A stretch of DNA of 64,000 bases from Dipteronia dyeriana (Eukaryota > Streptophyta > Magnoliopsida > Sapindales > Sapindaceae), in NCBI GenBank assembly GCA_032871835.1, contig CM065296.1, forward strand, positions 2,862,001 to 2,926,000, in the 5' to 3' direction. The notes under the pieces are model-generated. The model saw nothing but the letters and a program-made list of their open reading frames with translations, had not been told where the DNA came from and ran no database searches. Shown in pieces: positions 54,101 through 64,000 of the stretch. How positions within the stretch are numbered: the first letter of the stretch is position 1; each line of letters starts with the position of its first letter. A program made the position numbers and the translations under genes.

Positions 54101-54974
54101 TTTTTGTTAGAAGGTGAACCTTGAACCTTTAAAGAAGCGGTAAACTCTTCAGAAGGACTCCTGTGGAAAGAGGCTATCAAGAAAGAAATTGATTCCATTT
54201 TTCAAAATCATACTTAGGAATTATTGAACCTTCTTCCGAGATGTAAACCACTAGGGTCCAAATGGATTTTTAAGAGGAAATTGAAAACGGATGGATCAAT
54301 TGATAAGTATAAGGTCAGACTTGTAATTAAATGTTACAATCAACGAGAATGCCTAAATTACTTTGATACGTATTCTTCTGTGACGAGAATAACCTTCATT
54401 AGGATGATACTTGCAATCGCAGCTTTGTGAAATTTTGAAGTACATCAAATGGATGTGAAAACAACTTTCTTAATTGGAGAACTAGATGAGGAGATCTATA
54501 CGGAACAACCTGAGAGTTTTTCCGCTCCAGGGCAATGAAAGAAAGTCTGTAAGTTGGTAAAGTCTTTATGTGGTCTAAAGCAAGCACCAAAACAATGGTA
54601 TGAGAAATTTGACAATGTTATGATGTCAAATGGTTTTAAGATCAACGAATTTGACAAATGTGTTTATGTCAAAGACACCAGAAATGGATATGTCATTTTG
54701 TGTTTATATGTTGATGACATGCTAATTGTTGGTAATGATGATAAAATGATCAAATCTACCAAGGAGATGTTGAAATCAAGATTTGATATGAAAGATATAA
54801 GACCGGCTGATGTAATGTTGGGAATGAAAATCTCAAGGACATTGAACGAACTCATTCTAAATCAGTCACACAATGTTGACATTATTCTTGAAAAATTCAA
54901 CAAAAATGATTCTGGAATATCCAGAACACCAGTAGATACTGTTGATAAGAAATTTGCTCGAGATGAGAAATTCT
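54101..54974 (+). pseudogene. copia-4 reverse transcriptase (interrupted by LTR)
   Basis: LGSKWIFKRKLKTDGSIDKY, VHQMDVKTTFLI-like, VKSLCGLKQAPKQWYEKFDN and LCLYVDDMLIVGNDDKMIKS (palm with both Asp, 54.7 kb). Stops near 54216, 54430 and 54537. The frame runs to ISRTPVDTVDKKFARDEKF and is cut by the solo LTR at 54975; the continuation (YTNLHLSKNKGKS, SQLDYSRVIGSLMYL) is at 56075. Confidence 0.85.
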
Positions 54975-56074
54975 TGTTAACACCCTCAAGACCACTACCA
55001 CGAAAGTGGTGACCGGGATCGGTACCGTTGGTTCCCGACCTGTTTAAGAGGTAGAAGAGAGGCTGATAAGTAAATGGGAGCTTTATTATTGATATATTGC
55101 TTTAGAGTACAAATCGCTCTCTTGTATGCTCACAGTCTCTCGAAGGTGTAGGGTGGTGGCAACTCGGTGCCTGTCGAATAGCGGAAATGAAGGTAGCCGT
55201 GTTCTGAATACAAAATTTAGGCTTTCCCCCCTGACTCTATATTTTTTGCACGTATATCTATTCTTGTAGGTTGTTCTCTGTTTTTCTTCCTCTTTCTTGT
55301 ATCTGTCCTTGTATATCATATATATATATATATATCACCCAAGTAGGTTTTAGTCCGTAAATACTTTTCCGTGATCCCATGAATCTGTTCCCTCCTTATC
55401 GGGTGGGATTCGCCATTTGAATTTGAATTGTTACTGGATTCGATGATATCGTTGACAGAGATAAGTTTGTTCCCTTATTTGAATCAAATTCTTAACGTGC
55501 ATGTAAATATTACGTGGAGACGATCCTTTATGCACTCGTGCCATGAATCTTCATGGAGGTCACCTTGCTAGCTGCTTGTTGCCCCGTAGAGCGAGGTAGA
55601 TCCCTGCTCTGGCTCTGTTCTTAGAAGCTTAAGATGGATTTTTCCTGACCCTTGGGGGCTTGAGGTGCTCTTGTAGACCTTTCTAGGAGGTAGCTGGGGT
55701 AGTGCAGATTTAGGCGTGATTCTTCCTTTATGTCTAGCAAGGACAGTAGGCTTCTAGAGAGGTTGGCGGGCTTCTTTTGAATGTCTCTTGAGCTTGGAGA
55801 CTTCCCCTGGCATTCACGGGGCGTTGTGAAGCTCGACCTCAGAGCCGAGGTTCCCCGATAGATGGCCTGGAGAAGCCCAGGTTCCAGTACTCTTGTGGGG
55901 GCTCGTCTAGATCGCATCGAGCTTGTTTTCTGGTAGTTTTAAAGACGAACCGGTCTTCCTTACTCCTGGGGGGGGGGGGGGGGGGGGGGGCTTTAAGGTC
56001 TTTCCGGGCTTCATGGTTGTTGATTACGGGTGAAAATTTTCTCTTTGACCCCTGGCCAAATTTCACTATTAACA
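54975..56074 (-). mobile_element. Solo LTR of the E3 family
   Basis: Minus strand: starts TGTTAATAGTGAAATTTGGCC at 56074 and ends GAGGGTGTTAACA at 54975. No E3 internal sequence is next to it. The neighbouring bases (ATTCT left, TATAC right) do not form a target duplication. It carries a 23-base G run (55968-55990, plus strand) absent from the E3 copy. Confidence 0.82.
55968..55990. repeat. Poly-G tract of 23 bases
   Basis: An uninterrupted run of G on the plus strand inside the solo LTR. Such runs are rare and prone to length errors in sequencing. Confidence 0.9.
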
Positions 56075-56797
56075 TATACAAATCTACACCTATCTAAGAA
56101 TAAAGGTAAGAGCGTCTCTCAACTAGACTATTCTAGAGTGATAGGAAGTCTGATGTACTTATCAAATTGTACAAGACCAGACATAGCTAATGCAATCAAC
56201 AAATTAAGTAAATATATGAGTAATCCAGGAACTGATCACTGGAAATGAATAGTAAGAGTACTGAAGTACTTGCGATACACTCGTAATTATGGGCTGTATT
56301 ATATCAGATATCCTTTAGTCCAAGAAGGATACACTTATGCAAACTGGATATATTATATGACAGATTTAAAATCCATTAGTGAGTATGTATTCACACTAAG
56401 AGGTACGACTATATTTTGAAAATCCTTGAAACAGACATGTATAGCTAGATCCACAATGGAATCCGAGTTTATCGCTTTAGATAAATGTAGTGAGGAGGCT
56501 GAATGGCTATGCCAATTGTTAGAGGATATTCCAAGATGGCCAAAGTCTATGGCAGCGATTTGTATCCACTGTGATAGTCAATCAGCTATAGGAAGAGCAC
56601 AGAGCAACATGTATAAAGGGAAGTCTAGACATATACGTCGAAGGCATAATACCATTAGACAACTTCTCTCAACTGAAGTTATCTCTATCGACTATGTAAA
56701 GTCAAAAGATAACATTGCAGATCCGCTAACCAAAGGGTTAAATAGAGAGTTAGTTAAGACATTATCGAGGGGAATGGAACCAAAGCCCATGAAATAA
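56075..56797 (+). pseudogene. copia-4 RNase H part
   Basis: SQLDYSRVIGSLMYLSNCTR and NPGTDHWK, then RYPLVQEGYTYANWI, then MKQTCIARSTMESEFIAL, CIHCDSQSAIGRAQ, RHIRRRHNTIRQLLS and KDNIADPLTKGLNRELV to the stop at 56795-56797. Glu and Asp positions of the copia RNase H are visible. TGA at 56246 and TGA at 56418 interrupt it, both at Trp positions (HWK-W and FW-KS contexts). Confidence 0.85.
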
Positions 56798-57310
56798 AAA
56801 GTCGATACAATGGAAACCCAACTTAGTTTACTGGAGATCCCAAGATCTAGGTTTATTGGAATAATGAAGTTGTAAGACTTAGCTAGATCACTATGGGGGT
56901 TACCCTCCATTTCATTCATATGATGAAACAATGATGCCCGCAGGGAAAAGGTTAAACTAAGTTTTTAATGATTCTTATGCGTCGAAATTCTAAACATTGG
57001 AAATCTAAGCAGAGTAATACGGGTTACTCTTAATTGAGAAATCACCTATGTGAGAAAGAAGTGGGGCCACTTCAAAAAGAGAACAGTGAAGGGCTATATT
57101 CTCTACTGACTCTCACAGAACCATGCGTATGTTCATGGCCAAAACGAACATAATAATGAGAACCAAATTGAGTCTGGAAGATTGATACCCGTGGATTCTG
57201 TCGTTAAGGAATTACGGATGCCAAAAAGATATTTATAAAATTCCCTACGCAATGTGCTCTAAACTAGCAAAAGACTAGTAAAGCGGCAAGCGAGGTTATC
57301 GTTCCATAAG
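56798..57310 (+). other. copia-4 3' noncoding part
   Basis: Contains TGATGAAACAATGATGCCCGCA, GGCTATATTCTCTACTGACTCTC and related phrases, no frame. Typical of the spacer between RNase H and LTR. The polypurine tract is not here; it is found after the foreign block. Confidence 0.55.
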
Positions 57311-59800
57311 GAGGTGAGATTCATTGACCGTCTCTAGTTTTAGCTATTATTACAACACTTCGCGCAGACTCATGTGTTGCATATACAAAAAGAATGTGTG
57401 GAAAGTAAATGCTAAACTAACTAACAAACTACACAAAGAAATAATATGTACAAAGATAGGATGGAATGGAGAGAATGCATGAAATGTGGTTACGCTAGGA
57501 AAATGACTCAACCATGACAATCCTCCTAATTAAGAGCTAGACACACATAGTCTCTCAAATGTTTAAGTATATCATAGGCTGGTGTCCCCTTAATTAATCT
57601 CTAGTCTCTCTCGATGCCTTAGAGATCACATCCATACAAAGCATGGATTCATTAAGTGTCAAGGAACACACAAAAGAGCCATGTATGCCAGCTTAGTGAT
57701 CTCTCACTTTCTGATCATATACAAAGGACGTTTAGATAGGCATGTAATGGGCAACTGTGTGGGCCATTTTACAGCCAATAATTCATCCACAAGGCTAACC
57801 AAATACGAGATGGCAACCAAGTGAAATCCTTAGGAATACGAGATACTCATACAACACGTATGTTATTTGCTCATGTCCCTTTAATTAGTTTCTAATATCT
57901 CTTGATATGTTAGAGAATGTATCCATACATAAGCATGAATCCATTAAGGACTATGAGACACACACATGAGCTCTACATGTCAGCCTAATGATTTATCATC
58001 TTTCTGGTCAAATGTAGAGGGTATCACCCTGAGCATGTAAATATGAACTATGCGATATATAACACACATCCAAAATATCATTCACAAGGTGGCTAACCGA
58101 GTGAATGCATTAAGAACACTAAATGTCCATATTACAACACAAGCACATGAGGAATTCGGTTCATCTTTACTTCTACGTCAAGGATTCAGTTTTGTCAACC
58201 TCCCTAGGATGACACAAAATGGAGACAAGTTCACCAAACAACAACATGCAACAAAGTTGATTATTATTCATTAAAACCATTTAATTTTAGTCAAGAGTCC
58301 ATTCTCTTGATTAAGAAATTTACCAAAATCAATTCATTACTCAACCCAAGCCATAAGAGAGCAACTGTGTCTTAATACAAAGACCCATTAAGCACAAGAA
58401 TATTGAACCAAGCTTAATTAAGCATATAAATGCATCAACCAAGCCTTTCTCACTCTTTAGAGATAAGTGTCTAGCACTCAAGTCATTCATAACATGGTAT
58501 TTTGGCTCATCAACCAACTTATAAATAAACATGGGATGTTAAATTACACTACTCCTAATCTCAATCATGCATGCATGTCAATTTCATCCCTCAACACGCA
58601 TGAATTTCACAATAAGAGATTTAATCATGCATAATCAAATAGTAGAACAAAACCAAAATGAATTTAAGAATAATCATGATATATTACATAAGTTTAGGTT
58701 TACAAAATTCCCCAAATTGGTGATTACATCAAGGAAAACAAGATATACAAAGATAGAGTAGAAAGAGATACAACCCTTAAAGAAAACCTCCTTCAAAGAT
58801 GCTCATTGTTGCCTAGCTCGAAATTGGTCCTAAGATCACTCATTTCTCCTTGTAATCTACTCTAAGATGGCGGAAGAAGTGTTAAAAATAGTGGTGGAGG
58901 TGTATGGTGAGCTCCCATGGAGGAAAATTATCAATTGGAGCTTGGTGCTCTCACTTATTTGGGTGAAGAAGATGAAGAGGAAAGAGATGAGAGAAGGGAG
59001 AGAATGGGGTCGGTTGTGTGTAGAGGAGAAAAATGAATTGTTCTATGAATGAATGATGAGTGGGAGATGTAGAGAAATGATTGTGGTGAGGTAAGGGAAA
59101 ATGCATGTGTTGTGATTGGTGGAAGGTGGAGAGTGGGTTGGCTAGCAATGATAGAGTATGAAAGTTAGCGTGTGAAATGAGGTGTGAAAGGATAAGAATG
59201 CCCCTCAAATAGTGATTGAAATCAGGGCATTTTTCACTACAGGATTCGCTTGACAAAGTGGCAGAAGTTTAGGAGTGAAAATGGTTGGAAGGATTTTTGC
59301 TACCACTTTCACTTGACAAAAAGGAAAAATTTTAGGAGCAAAAATGGCTGGAAAATTTTCACTCCATGTTTCGCACCAAGAAGGGGTGAAACTTCCCGTA
59401 GAAACAGTTCTCAGTTTCATGTACCATTACGGAAATAACCATAACTTCCTCTAGAGACCTCAGAATTACAATCTGTAAAAAGCAATGGAAAGTAGAAATC
59501 CGGGGCTTTCCGAAAAGTGGTCATGGACAATATAGTTTGATCATAGAAGGGAGATATGACAATACGAAGTTGAGTTTACTGCACGAGCAATTCCAATTTC
59601 AGCCCTTCTAACTCCAAAACTCTTCAATTTAGCTCAACTCCTTATTTTAAGAGATATATAACCTACACAAGACTCACAAAACATATTAAGTAACAAAATA
59701 TGCTTGAAAACGAAAGCAAATGATAGGAAATGGGGACCTCAGAAGGTGTAAATTCTATACGATCAAATATGCATGTGTTAGGTGTGCTATCGTTTACATA
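57311..59800. mobile_element. Unidentified block inserted in copia-4
   Basis: About 2.5 kb without gag or pol motifs, splitting copia-4 3' sequence (to about 57300) from its last internal piece (from about 59800). It includes an imperfect internal duplication (57590-57790 and 57890-58060; shared AAGCATG(G/A)ATCCATTAAG-like and CACACA(C/A)A(T/A)GAG-like phrases), a TGGTGGAGGTG/GAGG-rich piece at 58860-59110 and the repeated phrases AAGTGGCAGAAGTTTAGGAG / AAAAGGAAAAATTTTAGGAG at 59255-59340. It could be part of a nonautonomous LTR element. I found no LTR pair or target duplication. Confidence 0.35.
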
Positions 59801-59977
59801 AAATGGTAGAACAGTTCAAGGATATCACATAAACTGATTAGCCAGTAAAGTAGGTATGCTTTTACAAGGGAAGGTTCAAAGGGTATCACCAACCTATCCT
59901 TTACAGGTATCGACCGTTTGAACTAACCAAAAGTCATCTCTCGTGTCTCCTAGGTCAATTTCATTCATGTGGGGGAT
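59801..59977 (+). other. copia-4 last internal piece and polypurine tract
   Basis: CCAGTAAAGTAGGTATGCTTTT onward matches 51736-51877. Ends with CATGTGGGGGAT directly before the LTR. Confidence 0.7.
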
Positions 59978-61003
59978 TGTTGGAAAATTTGAGATAAACT
60001 TGTGGTTTGAAAGCGCTATTTGAGTATGATCGGTTTCGTAAAAATGAGAGATCATTGTATACTGGAATTCTCCTTCGTGAGAGCTTTGATATGGTATACA
60101 CAAACTCACAAATCGATAAACGGGTGAATGAGAAATTGTGTCTCAAAGTGAGCCTATTGTGTAAGTGAAAAAGGGCATCCCACAATCCACATTGGTTGTG
60201 TAAAACACTTATATGTAGTATATAAGTAGTTGTGTGATAGTAGCTTATCAACATGTGTGGCATAAAGGCTCTCTCTTATGCATGCAAGGGGGGTCGAACC
60301 TTCGATTGCACGACTCGTGTATGGACGAGATCTGTGTACACAAATGGCACCTCGTTTGGACCGTGATGAATTAATTTTTCCTAAATCCGTTTATTGATAC
60401 AGAAAGAATTAATTATATTTCCTAAGGCAAACGTTTTAAATGAATGATAATGAAAAATGGTAATTTCCACTTTGATTAAGGAAATAGTTGATTTCCGTTT
60501 TGGATTCTGATACTTACTTAATCACTAAGTAATCAGAATCAATGATCAGAATCAATGATCAATCAAGAATAAATCTTTTAGAAGATTATTCTTTAATTAA
60601 ATTTCCTTTATCATTTAAAACGTAGCTATCAAATAATTTTCAAATCAATCTATTTGATTTCGGTTTATAAGAAACCCTAATCTACACTTCATGATAGGCA
60701 TTCTAAAATCATGAAATTAATAAAAAAAGAGTAATAGCTTTTTCTCTCACCTCGTTCCTTCTCTTTTCTGTGCTTGGTAAGTTCGAGCTTAATTTGAGTT
60801 CGTTGAGAACGGTTGTGCTTTGCTCTTCCACTGTTGAATTGTTGTGTCCTTGGAGACAATTGCTATACACATACGGTATAATATACAGTGAAATTGTCTT
60901 AAGGACACCGTGTGAAACACGGGCCTCGATTCCATAACCTTTGTTTATGTTCGTTACTTTATACGGATTCAAACCAGATTATTTTTCCATATTACAAGCA
61001 ACA
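59978..61003 (+). repeat. 3' LTR of copia-4
   Basis: Starts TGTTGGAAAATTTGAGATAA and ends ATTACAAGCAACA. 1026 bases, matching 51878-52948. Confidence 0.85.
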
Positions 61004-61889
61004 TAACCTTCTACACCATTTAGGTTTTTTTTTCTTTCAAAATCCTCCATCAATTGAGGTGGAACTGACGAATCGACAAACACATGTACACTGACGATGA
61101 CGGTTGACACACGTACACCGACCATAACCAAACACAATAGTGACTTTTGATTTCTTTGAAAAAACGAAGTATGTAACTTTCTTTGAAAACGAAGAGTTTC
61201 GCATTCGGGATTCGGTGTTGAAGAAGATGAACAGAATATAAATAAAGGAGCATAGAACAACAACCCAGAAGTTTCGGAACACAAACACTAAGTCTCGGAA
61301 CACAAACACTGAGTCTCGAAAGGTTTATGAAAAGTCTCGGACAACCTATAAAAGTCTCGGACAACATACAAAGTTACTGTTCATCATCTTCCTCACTCGA
61401 AAATCTCGACCCATAACAACTTTAACAATAGAATATTCAAAACTAACCCCCGAATGCGTCAGCGTAACGCCATTAAACTAATCCAATGAAGATGCATCGG
61501 TAATGTTATAAAATTGGTTTTGTATGAGTTGGGAATAACTATACAGAGCTTTAACGTTTAAAGTTAGAGAGAGAGAGAGAGGTGGGTAGATCTCATACAA
61601 CATAAAAGTAATGGAAAAGTTAAAGTGAAAAAAATAATTAAAAAAATCTATCAAGTAAAAGTATTTTTGAAAATCACTTACTTTAATATTTTTTAAACAT
61701 AAGTTATTTAAGTGGTACCCTTTGTGCAACACCAACTCAAAAAAGTATCATAAACCCTTATTTGACTATTTGCTTGTTTACCCCAAACCATGTTTTAGGA
61801 TTAATTCAATTTACATAAATCCTAAACTACAAATTAGCAAATTCGCATACAATTTGATGAAATACAAAGATTAAGGGACAAGAGGTCCA
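61004..61889. other. Intergenic, short AGTCTCGGA repeats
   Basis: Between 61270 and 61365 the phrase AAGTCTCGGAACACAAACACT occurs twice and AAAGTCTCGGACAACNTA twice. Otherwise no gene or element recognised; a GAGAGA run lies at 61566-61581. Confidence 0.5.
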
Positions 61890-62645
61890 CAACATAAGAT
61901 TTTGATGATCCAAGTCCAAATCGGGCTTGAACCAACATGGCCTCATTATTGTTCTAAATGAACCCATTACAGTCTAAAAAAATTCATCGTATCTGGGATC
62001 CGTCACCATCCAATATTCTAGATTACACTAAGCCCAAAAAATCGTTGCTTGGTCTTTTAATTTGGAGCCACTCACAAAAGGCTTGAAGCCTAGAACTCTG
62101 GCATACCAAAATTCACTTTTATATCATAAATATGTTTAAGTTAATTGATCATTTAAGAAACATTATTATCCAGAGATTGTGTGTTTGTCTCTCCCTTTCT
62201 TAAATTCCTGATTATTATAACATTTTTTAAAAAAAATTGGGAACCGGTTATTAGAAACAACTACATGACCAAAGGTAATAGTTACCGGTTTTTCAGGGTT
62301 CTACGGAACTCCAATTTTTCAAACGCAGGTTTTGATGATTTCATAATTATCAAAATAATAATAATTATAATAATAAGTTAATAACTAGGCAACTTGGAGA
62401 TTTAATTCATTACTGAGTGATCATTCCTACAATTTAAAACTATAAGCAAATTTTCCCTGACTTGTAGCAAACTCCAATTCATAAGGATATATTATTATCC
62501 ACCTATGCTACATATACATTTTCATCTGATCGACCAATCTTTTTTTTTCTCTGATCCTAGGAGATATATTATCAATCCTCCATTATTTCAATCTTCAACT
62601 GTCAAATTTTACTTGAAAAAGAAGATTCTCTTCTTCTCCATCATA
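61890..62645. repeat. Duplicated segment downstream of the protease pseudogene
   Basis: Matches 36865-37105 (first 200 bases) and 38690-38930 (62395-62630: CTTGGAGATTTAATTCAT, TGTAGCAAACTCCAATT, ATATATTATCAATCCTCC). In the other copy these two parts are 1.6 kb apart because of inserted AT-rich DNA. Confidence 0.7.
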
Positions 62646-64000
62646 TCAGCTGCAACCTCCAGGAGCAAAACCAACTCTCCCACCAGCAATATCGTACATA
62701 ACCTCCAATGTCTTCTGCTGAACATTTCCAAATATTGCCACGTCACTATCATCACCATTTGGAGCAAACGCTAAACAAACCTGTGTTACTTTATTAACAT
62801 AGAAAATCCCCTTAGCATCGATGTTCACTTCAGTGCCACCGTTGAAAGTGAAGCTAATCTTGGGCACTTTAATAGTGTTATATTTGCTGAAATTATAACA
62901 CGTGTCTAGAATCGTCAGAGCCGGAGCTGTTGGGTACTGCATCATCTGTTGCCGGAATGTTGAATTCAACAACGAGTACACTGTCAGCGGCAGGCGTGTG
63001 ATGACAGTTCCGGAGTCTATGATTGTTCCGGACATTGAGAAGATTGATGCAGAGATTGGTAGTTTCTTGCCACCGACGCTGATTCCGGTGACATCAAGGC
63101 CTTAGAATGATGAGTCTCCAGACATGGTGGAGAGTGGAGTAAATTTTACAGATTTCGAGACGCCGCCACCGTTGCCGAGTGTGAGGTGACCGGTGGTGCT
63201 GGAAGACGATGGGAGGCAGTAAGAGAATATTTTTTTTGTACTTCTGGGCAGTTTGGGAGACTAAAGAGATTGAGTCACGGGCAAGACCGATCATACCGCC
63301 TGCGCCGCCGAATAGGCCATGGTTCCTTTTGCCGCAGCCGAAGATGAAGTTGGGGAATACGTCGGTTGGAGTTAGGGTTAGGGTTTCTCTACCGAAGTAT
63401 CCGTAAGAGAATGAAGATTCTCTGTATTTGATGCCATAGACGCATGTGGACGAGGAGGATGCACACCTTGGTGAATTACCTGCAAAACACGTGAGGTTTT
63501 GAGTTCAAATTTCGCTTATAGAATATTTAAACGTGAGCTTAATTTAATATTTTTTTCAAAAGGACTTCGCTTACAGAATTTAATTTCATATAAATTTCAC
63601 CGTCTCAAATTTATTTCTTATTTTTTATTTGACGCCAACAAAAATACCCTTAAAGAATTTTCAATTTATTGAAAAACAAAATAAAAATATTATGTGACCT
63701 CAAATCAAATTTCTACTTTTTTTACATAAAAAAAAAATCAATCAAAATTTATTAAGTAAAATCATTTCAATCAAAATAGATGGGCATTTTTGTCACTTTA
63801 GTGACAACAATAGAATTTTTTGAGGTGAATAAAACTAGAAAAACATAATTTTTTTTTAAAAAAAAATTGGTTATTTATTTGTAGCTATCTCTTCTCCATT
63901 ATTTTATACTAAATTAACAATATATATATTTTTTTTAAATCCAATATATATTTTATCATTAAATTTACCTGTGGCTGATTGGAGGGAATTACACAAGGGT
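62646..64000 (-). pseudogene. Nepenthesin-like aspartic protease pseudogene, partial
   Basis: Minus strand. The last bases of exon 1 (63969-64000, CNSLQSAT) end at a GTAAATTT donor; intron 63480-63968; exon 2 62646-63479 starts after TTTTGCAG and reads CASSSSTCVYGIKYRESSFS, FIFGCGKRNHGLFGGAGG, IGLARDSISLVSQTAQKYKK, GHLTLGNGGGVSKSVKFTPL, GTIIDSGTVITRLPLTVYSL (second active site), VTQVCLAFAPNGDDSDVAIF, GNVQQKTLEVMYDIAG and ends GFAPGGCS. It resembles the Arabidopsis At5g10770-type family, secreted A1 peptidases. One extra A in a poly-A run (near 63226) shifts the frame at KYKK, and TAA replaces the Tyr codon in SSF-stop-GLDVTG (near 63103). With both defects it should be non-functional; a sequencing error could explain the first, hardly both. 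Confidence 0.88.
63480..63968 (-). other. Intron of the aspartic protease pseudogene
   Basis: GTAAATTTAATG donor at 63968 and TTTTGCAG acceptor at 63480, phase joining ACA-G|GT-AAT (Thr-Gly-Asn). AT-rich, 489 bases. Confidence 0.8.

Larger units (their letters stand above)
51878..61003 (+). mobile_element. copia-4: Ty1/copia element with internal deletion and insertions
   Basis: 5' LTR 51878-52948, integrase from 53036, RT 54224-54974, RNase H 56075-56797, 3' noncoding part to about 57300, foreign block to about 59800, last internal piece, polypurine tract GTGGGGGAT (59969-59977), 3' LTR 59978-61003. Gag, the primer site and the protease are missing after the 5' LTR. A solo LTR of the E3 family interrupts the RT-RNase H region. 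Confidence 0.82.

Noticed and set aside
55839..56081. Minus-strand ORF with a proline run
   Set aside because: The prolines come from the poly-G/C tract of the solo LTR.
58867..59256. ORFs on both strands at 58.87-59.26 kb
   Set aside because: Low-complexity GA-rich/TC-rich sequence; neither frame has a recognisable domain and the composition alone explains the open frames.
60961..61367. Overlapping minus-strand ORFs of about 100 residues after the copia-4 LTR
   Set aside because: They contain short AGTCTCGGA-type repeats and hydrophobic stretches but no conserved motif, and three overlapping frames are open at once.
63371..63388. Telomere-like AGTTAGGGTTAGGGTTTC
   Set aside because: It encodes the frame ETLTLTPT in the aspartic protease exon; two units in coding sequence are coincidental, not an interstitial telomere.

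Overview
This is a stretch of plant (almost certainly eudicot) nuclear heterochromatin made almost entirely of nested, decayed transposable elements. The evidence is LTR retrotransposons of both superfamilies (Ty1/copia and Ty3/gypsy Tat-type), small DNA transposons with TTA, 8-bp or CACTA-type ends, long AT-rich tracts, and remnants of plant-type genes (nepenthesin-like aspartic proteases and a ubiquitin-L40 fusion). I see no intact host gene, no rRNA or tRNA gene, and no CRISPR array.

Layout. 1-4258: a minus-strand copia element (copia-1), missing its 5' end. 4259-24563: a second minus-strand copia element (copia-2). Its gag is split by a PIF/Harbinger-type element with TTA target duplications (9543-22540), and that element is itself split by a 12-kb Tat-type gypsy element, E1 (9924-21950, target duplication ATATT). 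24564-34582: a second Tat-type gypsy family, E3, without a 5' LTR. 34583-43160: low-coding DNA holding a copia LTR with its primer-binding site, a broken ubiquitin-L40 copy, and aspartic-protease remnants cut up by an AT-rich inverted-repeat element, a hAT-like element and a CACTA-like element. 44180-51625: E2, a deletion derivative of the E1 family (target duplication ACACT) that landed in a copia copy. 51878-61003: a plus-strand copia element (copia-4), interrupted by a solo LTR of the E3 family and by an unidentified block of about 2.4 kb. 61890-64000: a duplicated segment carrying a better preserved aspartic-protease pseudogene.

Most interesting content. E1 and E2 carry gag-pol (absent upstream of integrase in E2), then an array of 91-bp tandem repeats, then a long gene on the opposite strand with two short GT-AG introns and a TATA/telo-box-like promoter. 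E3, a different Tat family, has the same plan: pol, about 98-bp repeats, antisense gene. The antisense product resembles the 'putative gypsy type transposon' family of plant Tat elements; its function is unknown. The retrotransposon genes shown here act in the usual cycle (Gag particle, protease, reverse transcriptase/RNase H, integrase), but every coding region I checked carries stops, frameshifts or lost catalytic residues, so none looks autonomous.

Boundaries marked by target duplications (E1, E2, the Harbinger-type and hAT-like elements) are firm. The family calls rest on motifs read by eye. The outer ends of copia-1, copia-2, E3 and the 57.3-59.8 kb block are uncertain.
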